Shown: positions 1 through 9,986, counted from the first letter of the stretch. The stretch is 64,000 bases of DNA from an uncultured Paracoccaceae bacterium (GCA_947503925.1 CANNFQ010000001.1:186001-250000), one strand, 5' to 3'. The notes: generated by a model not told the origin, from the letters alone. A program made the numbers and translations.

Positions 1-1
1 C

Positions 2-949
2 GATAAGATGCCCAAATCCATCCTGATCATCGGGGGTGGCTATATCGCATCTGAATTTGCGGGAATCCTAAACGGGCTGGGGGTTGAGGTCACACAATTC
101 TATCGCGGCGCACAAATCCTGCGGGGCTTTGATGACGAAGCACGCGGGCTTGTGGCCGAAGGAATGCGCGAAAAGGGTATCGATCTGCACCTTGGCACCA
201 ATATCGTTGAAATGCGCGCCGCCACCGCTGCCGATATCGCGGGCGAAAGTGAAGGCGTGCCAATGGAAGACGGCAAGCCAGCAGCGATTGAAGGCAAGGC
301 GGCAGGTCACGGCATCTGGGTCAAGGCCACAAACGGGACGGAAAAAGTCTATGATCAGGTGATGTTCGCCACTGGTCGCGCACCCAACACAGACGCAATG
401 GGATTGGAGGATGCAGGCGTTGAACTTGGCCGCCAAGGTCAGATTGTGGTTGATGACTACAGCCAGACCAAGGTGCCGTCGATCTATGCCATCGGGGATG
501 TGACCAACCGGGTGCAGCTGACGCCAGTGGCAATCCGCGAAGGCATGGCGTTCGTCGAAACCGTGTTCAAAGGCAATCCCACACCGGTTGATCATGAATT
601 GATCCCATCGGCTGTCTTTACCCAGCCCGAGTTGGGCACAGTCGGCCTGACCGAAGAACAGGCGCGCGAGATCGAGCCGGTCGAGATTTACTGCACATCG
701 TTCAAACCAATGAACCACGCCTTTGCCGGGCGTAGTGACCGGGTCTTGATGAAGCTTGTGGTCAGCGTAGCCACCCGTAAAGTCCTGGGATGTCACATTG
801 TCGCGGACCACGCGGGCGAAATGATCCAGCTGGCCGGGATCGCGGTCAAGATGGGCGCAACAAAAGAGGATTTCGACCGGACTGTGGCGGTTCATCCGAC
901 CATGGCCGAGGAACTGGTGACCATGAAGGAACCCATGCGCACCGCTTGA
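2..949 (+). CDS. gor: Glutathione-disulfide reductase, C-terminal part (5' end outside window)
   Basis: Pyridine nucleotide-disulfide oxidoreductase of the glutathione reductase type, which reduces GSSG with NADPH in the cytoplasm. The reading frame is open from the first base, so the FAD-binding part with the redox CxxxxC motif lies upstream and the ATG at position 8 is internal. What is visible begins at the NADPH-binding Rossmann motif (IIGGGYIASEFAG). The second FAD contact follows (SIYAIGDVTNRVQLTPVA), then the dimerisation domain ending in the active-site histidine motif AVHPTMAEELV. A short insert around residues 75-100 of the visible part (rich in Ala, Glu and Gly) lies in the NADPH domain. 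hflK follows after about 80 bp on the same strand. The exact substrate cannot be proven without the N-terminus; related FAD-dependent disulfide reductases are the alternative. Confidence 0.9.
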   Translation, partial: DKMPKSILIIGGGYIASEFAGILNGLGVEVTQFYRGAQILRGFDDEARGLVAEGMREKGIDLHLGTNIVEMRAATAADIAGESEGVPMEDGKPAAIEGKAAGHGIWVKATNGTEKVYDQVMFATGRAPNTDAMGLEDAGVELGRQGQIVVDDYSQTKVPSIYAIGDVTNRVQLTPVAIREGMAFVETVFKGNPTPVDHELIPSAVFTQPELGTVGLTEEQAREIEPVEIYCTSFKPMNHAFAGRSDRVLMKLVVSVATRKVLGCHIVADHAGEMIQLAGIAVKMGATKEDFDRTVAVHPTMAEELVTMKEPMRTA

Positions 950-1028
950 TTTTGCATCTCAAGGCCACACATGGCACAAGGACGGCCCAACATGTCAGGG
1001 TCCCGAAAAAAGGAAGCACAGGAACACA

Positions 1029-2180
1029 ATGTCAGGAAATACGGGTGGCCCATGGGGCGGCGGCGGTAACAAAGGATCGGGCGGCGGTGATGATGATGAC
1101 CGTGGCAATGGCGGGCGCAGGCCTGGCAATGATGGTCCAAACATTCCCGAAATTGACGATCTGGTAAACAAGGGGCGCGAACAGTTGCGTGTCCTGATGG
1201 GCGGCGGCGGCAATGGTGGCAACAGACGCGGTTCCGGCGGCGGCGGTGGTGGACCACAGTTGACACGTGGGACCATCGGACTGGGTATTCTGGGCGCGGT
1301 GGCACTTTGGCTCTTTGCGTCGTTTTATACAGTGAAACCCGAAGAACAGTCCGTTGAATTGCTGCTGGGACGCTATAGCCAGACCGGTGGGCCAGGCCTG
1401 AACTTTGCACCCTGGCCGATTGTCAGCCGTGAGGTGATCGCCGTGACCTCCGAACGCAACATCGACATCGGCACCAGCCGGGCAGGCATGGATGCAGGTC
1501 TGATGCTGACCGGTGATGAAAACATCGTTGATATTGATTTCCAGGTTGTGTGGAACATCACCGACCCGCAGAAATATCTGTTCAACCTGGCCAATCCACC
1601 CCAGACGATTGAGGCGGTGGCAGAATCGGCGATGCGCGAAATCATCGCCCAGTCCGAACTGGCACCGATCCTGAACAGGGATCGTGGGGCAATTGCGGAC
1701 AACCTGCGCGAATTGATCCAAAGTACGCTCGACAGCTATGACAGTGGGGTCAACATCATCCGTGTGAACTTTGACAAGGCTGACCCGCCTGATCCGGTGA
1801 TCGAAAGCTTCCGCCTTGTGCAGGACGCGGAACAGGAACGTGACCGGGTGCAGAACGTGGCCGACGCATATGCCAACCGGGTTGTGGCCGAAGCACGCGG
1901 TAACGCCGCACAGATCCTTGAAGAGGCTGAAGGCTATCGTGCTCAGGTCGTCAACGAGGCCGAGGGTGAGGCAAGTCGTTTCTCTGCCGTTTTGACCGAA
2001 TACCAAAACGCACCAGAGGTGACACGCAAGCGTCTCTATCTGGAAACCATGGAACAGGTCCTTGGCGGGGTGGATATCATCCTGCTTGACGAAGGACAGG
2101 GCGGCGGCCAAGGGGTTGTCCCTTATTTGCCACTGAATGAACTACGTCGCAGCGCGCCGACAACCGGAGGGACGAACTAA
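1029..2180 (+). CDS. hflK: FtsH protease activity modulator HflK
   Basis: Inner-membrane SPFH-family protein. In characterised bacteria HflK and HflC form a cage around FtsH and modulate its degradation of membrane proteins. The first ~80 residues are a very glycine-rich, Asp/Arg-containing tail typical of HflK. One membrane helix follows (about residues 81-101), then an SPFH/band 7 domain starting at VKPEEQSVELLLG. A charged helical segment comes next (residues ~260-315, EQERDRVQNVADAYANRVV), then an Ala/Glu-rich heptad region and a Gly-rich tail. Length (383 aa) fits the family. The stop overlaps the hflC start by one base (TAATG), implying translational coupling. The pair is followed by a Do-type periplasmic protease, a common alphaproteobacterial order. 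Confidence 0.96.
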   Translation: MSGNTGGPWGGGGNKGSGGGDDDDRGNGGRRPGNDGPNIPEIDDLVNKGREQLRVLMGGGGNGGNRRGSGGGGGGPQLTRGTIGLGILGAVALWLFASFYTVKPEEQSVELLLGRYSQTGGPGLNFAPWPIVSREVIAVTSERNIDIGTSRAGMDAGLMLTGDENIVDIDFQVVWNITDPQKYLFNLANPPQTIEAVAESAMREIIAQSELAPILNRDRGAIADNLRELIQSTLDSYDSGVNIIRVNFDKADPPDPVIESFRLVQDAEQERDRVQNVADAYANRVVAEARGNAAQILEEAEGYRAQVVNEAEGEASRFSAVLTEYQNAPEVTRKRLYLETMEQVLGGVDIILLDEGQGGGQGVVPYLPLNELRRSAPTTGGTN

Positions 2181-3061
2181 TGAAGAAGTCAGCATTTCTT
2201 CTACCCGCCCTTGCGGTCGTCGTCATCGGCGCATTGTCCTCGGTCTTTATCGTAGACGAACGGGAAAAGGCACTGGTTCTGCAATTTGGCCAGATCGTGA
2301 AGGTTCAGGAAGAGCCGGGATTGGGGTTCAAAATTCCCTTGATCCAAGAGGTCGTGCGCTATGACGACCGTATCCTCAGCCGTGATCTGGAACCGCTTGA
2401 AGTGACGCCATCCGATGACCGGCGTTTGGTTGTTGACGCCTTTGCGCGATATAGGATTGCGGATGTGGAACAGTTCCGCCGTGCCGTTGGTGCAGGCGGG
2501 GAAGAGGCTGCCGCGCGCAGGCTCGATTCCATCCTCCGGGCCGAAACCCGTGAAGTTCTGGGTTCTGTATCGTCTAATGATATTCTGTCTGTGGACCGTG
2601 CAGCACTCATGCTGCGCATCCGGAACTCGGCCATCGCCGAAGCCAATGCGCTGGGCTTGCAGGTCATCGACGTGCGTCTGAAGCGCACTGACCTGCCGAC
2701 CGAAAACCTCAACGCGACTTACGAACGGATGAAAGCCGAACGTGACCGCGAAGCGGCGGATGAAAAGGCGCGCGGTGAAGAAGCCGCACAGCGGATCAGG
2801 GCGCAGGCCGACCGGACCGTGATCGAACTGGTGTCGGATGCCGAACGGCAATCCCAGATCATTCAGGGTGAGGCAGACGCGCGACGAAACGCGATTTTTG
2901 CCGATGCTTTCGGTGCGGACCCAGAATTCTTTGAATTCTACCGGTCCATGACGGCCTATCAACGGTCGCTTACACCGGGCAATTCCACCATGGTATTGTC
3001 GCCCGATAGCGAGTTTTTCAACTACCTGAAATCCGATCAAGGGTCGGCGGCAAGCCAATAA
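2180..3061 (+). CDS. hflC: Protease modulator HflC
   Basis: Partner of HflK in the FtsH-regulating SPFH complex of the inner membrane. The 293-aa protein has one N-terminal membrane anchor (about residues 5-25) followed by the band 7 domain starting with VDEREKALVLQFGQI. The long charged helix (NATYERMKAERDREAADEK) is followed by the conserved C-terminal region with FYRSMTAYQRSL and a hydrophobic end, LSPDSEFFNYL. Its ATG shares one base with the hflK stop codon, and GGAGGG at 2166-2171 is a good ribosome binding site lying inside the hflK 3' end. A strong stem-loop follows 20 bp after the stop. Confidence 0.96.
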   Translation: MKKSAFLLPALAVVVIGALSSVFIVDEREKALVLQFGQIVKVQEEPGLGFKIPLIQEVVRYDDRILSRDLEPLEVTPSDDRRLVVDAFARYRIADVEQFRRAVGAGGEEAAARRLDSILRAETREVLGSVSSNDILSVDRAALMLRIRNSAIAEANALGLQVIDVRLKRTDLPTENLNATYERMKAERDREAADEKARGEEAAQRIRAQADRTVIELVSDAERQSQIIQGEADARRNAIFADAFGADPEFFEFYRSMTAYQRSLTPGNSTMVLSPDSEFFNYLKSDQGSAASQ

Positions 3062-3080
3062 CCCGTTATCAGCCAACCGC

Positions 3081-3116
3081 GAAAAGGGCCGGCCGCAGGG
3101 CCGGCCCTTTTCGTTT
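3081..3116 (+). terminator. Strong stem-loop terminator after hflC
   Basis: Perfect 14-bp inverted repeat: arms 3081-3094 and 3099-3112 around a GCAG loop. It is very GC-rich in the centre, with AAAA on one flank and TTTT on the other, so it can work as a Rho-independent terminator for hflKC and in principle in the other direction too. Confidence 0.85.
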
Positions 3117-3236
3117 GTTGGGTCAGTCTGACCGATTATTGGGCATATCGCCCAAGTTCACATCGGCTTGAGCATCGGTGAGCGATGTTTGCGTTGCACA
3201 ATTTGCGCCCTAAGTAGATGATCAGATACTGAACGA

Positions 3237-3253
3237 GGCCGCATCTGGCGGCC
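3237..3253 (+). promoter_or_regulatory. Hairpin in the leader of the Do-type protease gene
   Basis: GGCCGC (3237-3242) and GCGGCC (3248-3253) form a 6-bp GC stem with an ATCTG loop, ending about 15 bp before the Shine-Dalgarno AAGGAG. A second 6-bp inverted repeat (TTGGGC/GCCCAA, 3139-3155) lies further upstream. Either may be part of the 5' UTR; function is not known. Confidence 0.35.
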
Positions 3254-3281
3254 ATCCAAGGAAAACCAAGGAGACTTGCCC

Positions 3282-4760
3282 GTGACAGCCAAGGCAATTG
3301 CAATCCAAAAAGAACAAAGCCAGGCACGCCACCTGATGATGGCCTTGTTTGCGGCCATGACACTTGCGCTCGCGCTCGTGCTCGCGCAGGCCACCGCCTC
3401 TGACGCCCAGAGCAGACCGGCGACATTTGCCGATCTGGCTGAACAGATCAGCCCGTCAGTGGTCAACATCACAACCAGCACAACCGTGGCCGGGCGGACC
3501 GGCCCGCAAGGGATCGTCCCCGAAGGATCGCCTTTCGAGGATTTCTTCAACGATTTGGATCGTGGCCCCGGTGACGGTGCGCGCCGATCCTCTGCACTCG
3601 GGTCCGGTTTCGTTATTTCGGCTGACGGGTTCATCGTCACAAATAACCACGTGATTGAAGGCGCTGACGAAATCCTGATCGAGTTTTTCTCTGGCGAAGA
3701 ACGGCCGGCGGAGCTGATAGGGACTGACCCCAACACCGATATCGCTGTGCTGAAGGTCGAAGCTGATGATCTGCCATTTGTCGTGTTTGGCGACAGCAAT
3801 GGTGCGGGCAGCCGTGTTGGCGATTGGGTGATGGCCATGGGCAACCCCCTGGGGCAGGGCTTCTCTGTTTCAGCCGGGATCGTGTCGGCACGTAACCGGG
3901 CGCTGTCAGGCACTTATGACGACTACATCCAGACCGATGCGGCGATTAACCGGGGGAACTCGGGCGGTCCTCTCTTTAATATGGATGGTGAGGTGATCGG
4001 CGTGAACACTGCGATCCTGTCACCCAATGGCGGGTCCATCGGGATCGGTTTTGCCATGTCATCCGCCGTTGTCAGCAATGTGGTCGATCAGTTGATCGAA
4101 TTCGGCGAAACCCGGCGCGGTTGGCTGGGTGTGCGCATTCAGGACGTGACCCCCGATATGGTCGAGGCGATTGACGGTCTTGATGTGGCACGGGGTGCAA
4201 TGGTCACTGACGTGCCTGCCGGACCTGCCGAAGATGCAGGGATTCTCTCTGGCGATGTAATCACCATCTTTGACGGGATCGAAATCGAAGATACCCGCGA
4301 ACTGGTGCGGATCGTCGGCAACTCGCCCGTGGGCAAGGAAGTCCCGGTTGAGGTTCTGCGCGAAGGGGACACAGAATTGCTGACCGTGATTCTCGGACGT
4401 CGTGAAACATCCGAAGCAGTGGCATTCCCTGCCTCGACCGAACCGGATGAGACGGAACGCGAATCCGAAATCCTGGGTTTGACCCTGTCTGAAATCACGC
4501 CAGAACTGACAGAACAGTTCGGTCTATCACTCGAAGAAGGGCTCGTGATCACCGGCATCGATCCCGAATCCGAAGCCGCGTCCAAAGGGTTGCTGCAAGG
4601 CGATGTCGTGACCGAGGCCAACAGGAATACCATCACTACTCTCGGCGATCTGGAAGCCCAGATTCAAGCGGCCACCGAAGCGGGACGCAAATCCATCTTG
4701 CTATTGGTGCGGCGGGGTGGCGACCCTCGCTTTGTGGCGCTGGTGCTGGAAGAAGAGTAA
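3282..4760 (+). CDS. Do family (HtrA/DegP-type) serine endopeptidase
   Basis: Periplasmic quality-control protease with two PDZ domains. The GTG at 3282 is preferred because AAGGAG lies 8 bases upstream; the TTG at 3276 would be too close to it. The N-terminus has a basic stretch and a hydrophobic signal segment (about residues 18-37) ending in ASDAQS. The trypsin-like domain carries an intact triad: His123 (TNNHVIEG), Asp153 (PNTDIAVLK) and Ser227 (GNSGGPLF). A short acidic or Gly-rich loop (residues ~72-105) corresponds to the variable LA-loop. PDZ1 spans about 275-365 and PDZ2 about 395-490. At 492 aa it is a normal length. It sits after hflKC, so membrane and envelope proteolysis are grouped, but each has its own terminator. 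DegP, DegQ and MucD cannot be told apart here. Confidence 0.94.
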   Translation: MTAKAIAIQKEQSQARHLMMALFAAMTLALALVLAQATASDAQSRPATFADLAEQISPSVVNITTSTTVAGRTGPQGIVPEGSPFEDFFNDLDRGPGDGARRSSALGSGFVISADGFIVTNNHVIEGADEILIEFFSGEERPAELIGTDPNTDIAVLKVEADDLPFVVFGDSNGAGSRVGDWVMAMGNPLGQGFSVSAGIVSARNRALSGTYDDYIQTDAAINRGNSGGPLFNMDGEVIGVNTAILSPNGGSIGIGFAMSSAVVSNVVDQLIEFGETRRGWLGVRIQDVTPDMVEAIDGLDVARGAMVTDVPAGPAEDAGILSGDVITIFDGIEIEDTRELVRIVGNSPVGKEVPVEVLREGDTELLTVILGRRETSEAVAFPASTEPDETERESEILGLTLSEITPELTEQFGLSLEEGLVITGIDPESEAASKGLLQGDVVTEANRNTITTLGDLEAQIQAATEAGRKSILLLVRRGGDPRFVALVLEEE

Positions 4761-4783
4761 ATTCTGACAATAAACTGACAGGG

Positions 4784-4815
4784 AAACAGGCCGCAGATGC
4801 GGCCTGTTTTATTTT
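4784..4815 (+). terminator. Rho-independent terminator after the Do-type protease gene
   Basis: An 11-bp perfect stem (arms 4784-4794 and 4799-4809, AGAT loop) runs into a T-rich tract TTTTATTTT. It begins 23 bp after the stop codon. Confidence 0.9.
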
Positions 4816-4863
4816 GGCTGGCCCTGTGCAGGTCTGTCATTTACTAACCATCTGAACGGATGA

Positions 4864-5210
<347 letters not shown>

Positions 5211-5211
<1 letters not shown>

Positions 5212-5942
5212 TGCGGGCATTGGCGGCCATTCTGGCCGTCCTAACCGGACCGGTTTCGGCTGAGACGATCTTGTCGGCTGACTATGCCGGTCCAACGGAG
5301 CGTTATGCGCATGGCATTCTGGGGGATGCCATTGAATGGTCGGTGTTGCACATCACGACCGATGGCGCAGACCCGGGCGCGCTCAAACAGGATGCTGTCA
5401 GCCGCCGCAAACATTACGAGATACGCCTGCCACTTGACCGCGTGTTTGAAGATGTCGCGCCACGGCTGGCTGATCTTGATGGCGACGGTGCTCCGGAGAT
5501 CATCGTGGTTGAGACGCAGGTCGCGACCGGCGCGCAATTGGCGATCTATGATGAGAGCGGCAAGATTGCGGCCACCCCGCATATCGGACGAACTAATCGT
5601 TGGCTGGCGCCCATCGGTGCCGCCGATCTGGATGGTGACGGCCATATCGAAATCGCCTATATCGACCGACCCCATCTGGCCAAGACCTTGCGGGTCTGGC
5701 GCTTCAAGGATGGGGCGCTGACTGAAATCGCCGCCGCCTCTGGCCTGACCAATCACCGGATTGGCGAACGCGATATCGCTGGAGGTATCCGTGATTGCGG
5801 CAATGGGCCGGAAATGATCACGGCCACCGCCGACTGGTCGCGCATTGTGGCAACCCGGCTGGTGGACGGGGCGCTTCTGGCGCGGGCTGTCGGGCCGCAT
5901 GAAGGGCGGGGGTCCTTCGCCGCCGCACTTAACTGCCAATAA
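5211..5942 (+). CDS. Secreted FG-GAP/VCBS-like repeat protein
   Basis: Exported protein of 243 aa. A short signal peptide (about residues 1-18, hydrophobic up to GPVSA) is followed by a domain with two clear FG-GAP/VCBS-type Ca-binding repeats, LADLDGDGAPEIIVVET and AADLDGDGHIEIAYID. These suggest a small beta-propeller in the periplasm. It is translationally coupled to the ferredoxin (TGATG). No enzymatic motif is visible; the gene overlaps the 3' end of convergent cobS by 14 bp. Function beyond a Ca-binding propeller fold is unknown. Confidence 0.8.
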
Positions 5943-6699
5943 TCGTCAGCAATCCCAGCAACACGGCAATCTCTGTCAGTTGTTGGGTGGCGCCCAGAAT
6001 GTCACCCGTTTGACCACCGATCTTGGCGCGGGCGATGCCCATACAGGCCAGCAGCGCGGCCTCGGCAATGACAGCTAACAACAGCCCCCACCAGCCCCAG
6101 AACAGGAATGCCGCAACCAGCGCGGTCAGCGCGGCAACCCCGGCGACCCCAGCGGATGGGCGCCCGACAGATTGGCTCAAACCATCAGGGCGGGCATGGG
6201 GCAGGGCGGCCATGAGACCGGTCATGCAGGCACGGCTCAGCATCGCCGCCGTGATCAGCCCGGCCCAATGCAACCCGGCGACAACCAAAGCCGTGATCGC
6301 ACTCCAGCGCAGCAAGAAAGCCAGCAGCAGTGCCGCGACACCATAAACGCCGATATGGCTATCCTTCATGATCCCCAGGCGCTGTGCGGCATCCCAGCCA
6401 CCCCATAAGCCATCGGCACTATCGGCCAGCCCATCCTCATGCATAGCGCCTGTCACGATGACGGAAGTCGTCAGAGCTAATGCGGCAGCAATCGGGGCAG
6501 GCAGGCCCAACCATAAGGCAAGGCTGGCGACTGTGGCACAAAGCACGGCAATCACAGCCCCGGCCACCGGATAGGCCCAGGCGGCCGCGGCACCGCGCGC
6601 GGTGGCCTTTTCAACGTCCACCGGCACCGGCAGACGGCTCAGCAGCCCCAATGCGGCCGGGATGTCTTGCAGCTTGATCAAGGTGTCGCTGTTGGGCAA
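5929..6699 (-). CDS. cobS: Adenosylcobinamide-GDP ribazoletransferase (cobalamin synthase)
   Basis: Inner-membrane enzyme that joins adenosylcobinamide-GDP with alpha-ribazole (phosphate), the last assembly step of cobalamin. The family signature is clear: HEDGLADSADGLWGG followed by KDSHIGVYG, in a protein with about six membrane helices. The frame stays open upstream to 6999, across the start of cobT. I choose the TTG at 6699 because AAGGA lies 7 bases before it and the resulting N-terminus (PNSDTLIKLQDIPAALGLLS) matches the family. This gives 256 aa. It is divergent from cobT, with a 76-bp gap that must hold both promoters. Its 3' end overlaps the convergent FG-GAP-like gene. Confidence 0.93.
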   Translation of the reverse strand: MPNSDTLIKLQDIPAALGLLSRLPVPVDVEKATARGAAAAWAYPVAGAVIAVLCATVASLALWLGLPAPIAAALALTTSVIVTGAMHEDGLADSADGLWGGWDAAQRLGIMKDSHIGVYGVAALLLAFLLRWSAITALVVAGLHWAGLITAAMLSRACMTGLMAALPHARPDGLSQSVGRPSAGVAGVAALTALVAAFLFWGWWGLLLAVIAEAALLACMGIARAKIGGQTGDILGATQQLTEIAVLLGLLTIIGS

Positions 6700-6775
6700 G
6701 GGTTGGTCCTTTGTGGTCTTTTCATCCGTTCCTTGATCGTTAGACAGGTGCAAAGCTTTCTGCAACGAGGACCTG

Positions 6776-7786
6776 ATGCCCGCACCATTTTCAACCCTGC
6801 CTGAATTCCGTGCCACGCTTGCCAACGGGCCGGCGCCGGACGCTGCCGCTCTTGCTGGGGCGCAAGACAGAAACGGGCAATTGACCAAACCACCCGGTGC
6901 GCTGGGACGGCTAGAGGATCTGGCGATCTGGTACGCCAGTTGGCGCGGCAGCCCACGCCCGACCATCAACGCACCGCAGGTGATCATTTTTGCAGGCAAT
7001 CACGGGGTCTGCGCGCAGGGGGTCTCTGCCTTCCCGGCAGAGGTGACGGCCCAGATGGTCGCCAATTTCGAACATGGGGGCGCTGCGATCAACCAGCTGT
7101 CCAAGGCGTTTGGGGCGAAAATGGATGTGCACGCATTGGCACTCGACAACCCGACGACTGATTTCACCGCAGGCCCCGCAATGACCGAGGCAGAGGTGAT
7201 CGACGCCTTGCAAACCGGGTGGGACGCCGTTGATGCTGAGGCTGATTTGCTCGTAACTGGCGAAATGGGGATCGGCAACACGACCTCTGCGGCGGCGATT
7301 GCCAACGCGCTATATGGCGGGCAGGCCAGCGATTGGACTGGGCGGGGCACTGGAGTTGATGACGCGGGGCTGACACGCAAAACCGATGTGGTCAGCCGGG
7401 GTGTAGCACTGCATGGCAGTGACGACGCGCTAGAGGTCTTGCGCTGCCTTGGCGGACGGGAACTGGCCGCGATGGCCGGGGCCATTGCCGCTGCAAGGTC
7501 CTACCGCATTCCGGTCATCCTTGACGGGTTCATCTGTTCCGCCGCCGCCGCCGTGCTGGGGACGGCCCAGGATGGGGCGTTGGATCATGCTGTCGCCGGT
7601 CATCTCAGCGCGGAAGGGGCGCATCAGAAATTGCTGGATGCGATGGGTAAAATACCACTTCTGAACCTCGGGCTACGACTAGGCGAAGGATCGGGCGCTG
7701 CACTCGCTATCGGCGTGTTGCAAGGGGCCGTCGCCTGCCATTCTGGCATGGCTACATTCGCCGAGGCCGGGGTCAGCGATGCCTGA
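6776..7786 (+). CDS. cobT: Nicotinate-nucleotide--dimethylbenzimidazole phosphoribosyltransferase
   Basis: Makes alpha-ribazole 5'-phosphate from nicotinate mononucleotide and dimethylbenzimidazole, the lower-ligand substrate used by CobS. Family motifs: the start [30 protein letters not shown], the glycine-rich [25 protein letters not shown], and the C-terminal TFAEAGV with the catalytic glutamate (Glu330). Length 336 aa is normal. Start ATG has ACGAGGA upstream. It is divergent from cobS, so the two functionally linked genes share one intergenic region. The stop abuts the stop of the convergent antiporter gene with no gap. Confidence 0.95.
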   Translation: MPAPFSTLPEFRATLANGPAPDAAALAGAQDRNGQLTKPPGALGRLEDLAIWYASWRGSPRPTINAPQVIIFAGNHGVCAQGVSAFPAEVTAQMVANFEHGGAAINQLSKAFGAKMDVHALALDNPTTDFTAGPAMTEAEVIDALQTGWDAVDAEADLLVTGEMGIGNTTSAAAIANALYGGQASDWTGRGTGVDDAGLTRKTDVVSRGVALHGSDDALEVLRCLGGRELAAMAGAIAAARSYRIPVILDGFICSAAAAVLGTAQDGALDHAVAGHLSAEGAHQKLLDAMGKIPLLNLGLRLGEGSGAALAIGVLQGAVACHSGMATFAEAGVSDA

Positions 7787-9703
7787 TCACCCCCCGCCAT
7801 GCAACCGTCCCGGGCTTGACCCGGGACGCGGTCGCTCCCCTTTGCTTTCATTGGCCTGCTGACGGGTCGCCAACGCGGTCTCCAGCTCGTTATCCAATTC
7901 CTTGGCCCGTTTGACATATTCCGGCACTTCGGACACGGGGACGCCGGGACGCCACAGCTCTGCCAGTTCCCGCAGCGCCTGCCGGTCATGCTGATAGAAT
8001 GTCTGCTCTGCCGCAGCGGCTTCAAACCCGCTCAGCCCGAGATTTTCCAACGCGTAACGACCGGCGCGCAGGGAACTGTCAAACATCTCGCGGGTGATGT
8101 CATTGGCTCCGGCGGCGTAAAGCTCGTAAACATGGACCCGGTCACGGGCGCGGGCGACGATATGTAGATCCGGGCGGGCCTTGCGCGCATAGGTGACCAA
8201 CTTTACCGCAGATGCCTTGTCATCAATCGCCACAACTAGAACCTTTGCATCCTCCAACCCGGCAGCATTCAACAGGTCTGGGCGGGTCGGGTCGCCGAAA
8301 AACCCGCGAAACCCGAATTTACGCATGGTCTGCACGGCGGTCAGGTTGCTATCGATGATGACGGTCGAAAACCCGGCACTTTGCACCAGCCGGTTCACGA
8401 TCTGCCCGAAGCGACCGATGCCCGCAATGATGACGGTGCCCTGTTCATCAACCTCGTCATCTTCGACATGTTCATGATCGGTCATGCGTCGGCTGACCAA
8501 TTCATAGAGGATGAACAATAACGGGGTGATCAGCATCGACATCGCGATGATCAACAGGATCCTATTGCCCAATCCGGCACTCAACACACCTTGCTGCAAT
8601 GAAAACGAGACAAGGACAAAGCCAAATTCACCCGCCTGCGCCAGACCAAGGGTGAAAAGCCAGCGATCCTTGCCACGTACCTTGAAGATGACGGCAAGAA
8701 TATACAAGATCGCGCCTTTGATCAGCATGACACCGGCGGCCATCAGCAGGATGTAACCCGTCTCGTCAAAGAGCAGGGTAAAGTTGATACCCGCCCCAAC
8801 CGTGATGAAAAACAACCCCAGCAACAGGCCCTTGAACGGGGCAAGGTCGCTTTCCAACTCGTGCCGAAATTCGGAGTTTGCCAGGACAACACCTGCCAGA
8901 AACGTGCCCAATGCGGGCGACAGACCAACCATACCCATCAGTACGGCGATGGATACGACAATCAGCAAGGCCAGCGCGGTATACATCTCGCGCAGCCGCG
9001 CGTGGTGGATATAGCGAAACACTGGCCGGGTCAGGAATACACCAGTCAGGATTACCGCAGCGACCGCCCCCAACGTGACCAGTGTCACACCCCAACCGGG
9101 CAAGTCGGCCACAAGGCTGATCGTGCTATGATCATCATGATAGGGCATGACCCGCTGCAATGACCCGTCCGGGTTCAGGGTCAGCATGGCAGGCACTGCC
9201 AGCAACGGCAGGATCGCCAGCATCGGGATCACAGCGATGTCCTGCGTCAACAGAACCGAAAAGGTTGCGCGCCCACCACCCGTTTGCATCAATCCTTTTT
9301 CATCAAGTGTTTGCAATACAATAGCGGTCGAAGATAAAGCAAATATCATGCCAATGGCAAAGGCGACCGACGCGCCATAGCCCATCAACATCGCCCCACC
9401 CATAATGGCCAATGTGGTCACGGCGACCTGCAATCCACCAAGGCCCACCAACCTGTGGCGCATGTCCCATAACGTGCGCGGCTCCAATTCCAACCCGATC
9501 AGGAACAGCATCATCACCACGCCAAATTCGGCGAAATGCTGCAAATCCTGAGCCTCTGTTCCAACCAGCCCGGTCACCGGGCCAATGATGATCCCCGCAA
9601 GCAGGTATCCAAGCACTGACCCAAGGCCCAGCCGCGCGGCCAATGGCACTGCAATGACTGCGGCACCCAGATAGATCGTGGCCTGAAAAAGGAAGGATTC
9701 CAT
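7787..9703 (-). CDS. Kef-type K+/H+ antiporter (CPA2) with RCK domain
   Basis: Monovalent cation:proton antiporter-2 family protein of 638 aa. The first ~385 residues hold about 12 membrane helices with the LGYLLAGIIIGP and LFLIGLELEP motifs of KefB/KefC/YbaL. A TrkA-N (RCK) domain follows, with the nucleotide-binding GIGRFGQIVNRL, and a charged helical tail. In studied members these efflux systems are gated by glutathione adducts or nucleotides; whether this one is, cannot be read here. The last residues (RPRPGSSPGRLHGGG) are encoded by a dispersed palindromic repeat at 7807-7827, suggesting the C-terminus was extended by repeat insertion. No KefG/KefF-like partner gene is adjacent. Confidence 0.92.
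   Translation of the reverse strand: MESFLFQATIYLGAAVIAVPLAARLGLGSVLGYLLAGIIIGPVTGLVGTEAQDLQHFAEFGVVMMLFLIGLELEPRTLWDMRHRLVGLGGLQVAVTTLAIMGGAMLMGYGASVAFAIGMIFALSSTAIVLQTLDEKGLMQTGGGRATFSVLLTQDIAVIPMLAILPLLAVPAMLTLNPDGSLQRVMPYHDDHSTISLVADLPGWGVTLVTLGAVAAVILTGVFLTRPVFRYIHHARLREMYTALALLIVVSIAVLMGMVGLSPALGTFLAGVVLANSEFRHELESDLAPFKGLLLGLFFITVGAGINFTLLFDETGYILLMAAGVMLIKGAILYILAVIFKVRGKDRWLFTLGLAQAGEFGFVLVSFSLQQGVLSAGLGNRILLIIAMSMLITPLLFILYELVSRRMTDHEHVEDDEVDEQGTVIIAGIGRFGQIVNRLVQSAGFSTVIIDSNLTAVQTMRKFGFRGFFGDPTRPDLLNAAGLEDAKVLVVAIDDKASAVKLVTYARKARPDLHIVARARDRVHVYELYAAGANDITREMFDSSLRAGRYALENLGLSGFEAAAAEQTFYQHDRQALRELAELWRPGVPVSEVPEYVKRAKELDNELETALATRQQANESKGERPRPGSSPGRLHGGG
7807..7827. repeat. Dispersed palindromic repeat, single copy inside the Kef gene 3' end
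   Basis: A 21-bp sequence, GTCCCGGG-CTTGA-CCCGGGAC, with 8-bp self-complementary arms. The same 21 bases occur at 25124-25144 and, inverted, at 25155-25175. Here it encodes residues near the C-terminus of the antiporter and lies just past the cobT stop. Confidence 0.85.
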
Positions 9704-9845
9704 GAATACCGTCTCGGGAATTGGGTGGAGGGCGTCGTTATGGGCAGTCTACCCTGCTAAAGGTTATTGAAAAGGGCGCATTCCCGCTTTTCACTGGGTC
9801 CTTGCCAAACCGATCAGCTAAGTTACCGCCATGTAGCATGGTTCC

Positions 9846-9986
9846 ATGATACTGGCACTAAGGCAGTTCCAGATCGCGCAACCCCCCGCCGATTTCCCAG
9901 ATTGGCTGGACTTTGTGGTTATCGGCGCATTGCAGGTGCAAGTCTGGGCGGTCGATCCGCTTGTGTTTGCACTGTTGGGCGTCTGA
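9846..9986 (+). CDS. Possible 46-aa hydrophobic peptide, probably a gene remnant
   Basis: A short open frame with ATG at 9846 encoding PDWLDFVVIGALQVQVWAVD followed by another hydrophobic stretch. No good ribosome binding site is visible. It sits in decayed sequence beside the transposase scar, so a fragment of a lost membrane protein is more likely than a functional gene. Confidence 0.15.
   Translation: MILALRQFQIAQPPADFPDWLDFVVIGALQVQVWAVDPLVFALLGV

Noticed and set aside
1032..2111. 359-codon frame antisense to hflK
   Set aside because: Shadow of the Gly-rich and SPFH coding sequence; no recognisable domain, no ribosome binding site.
6700..6999. Extended N-terminus of CobS to 6999
   Set aside because: The extension overlaps the cobT start and its translation has no family similarity; the TTG at 6699 has a proper ribosome binding site and family-like N-terminus.
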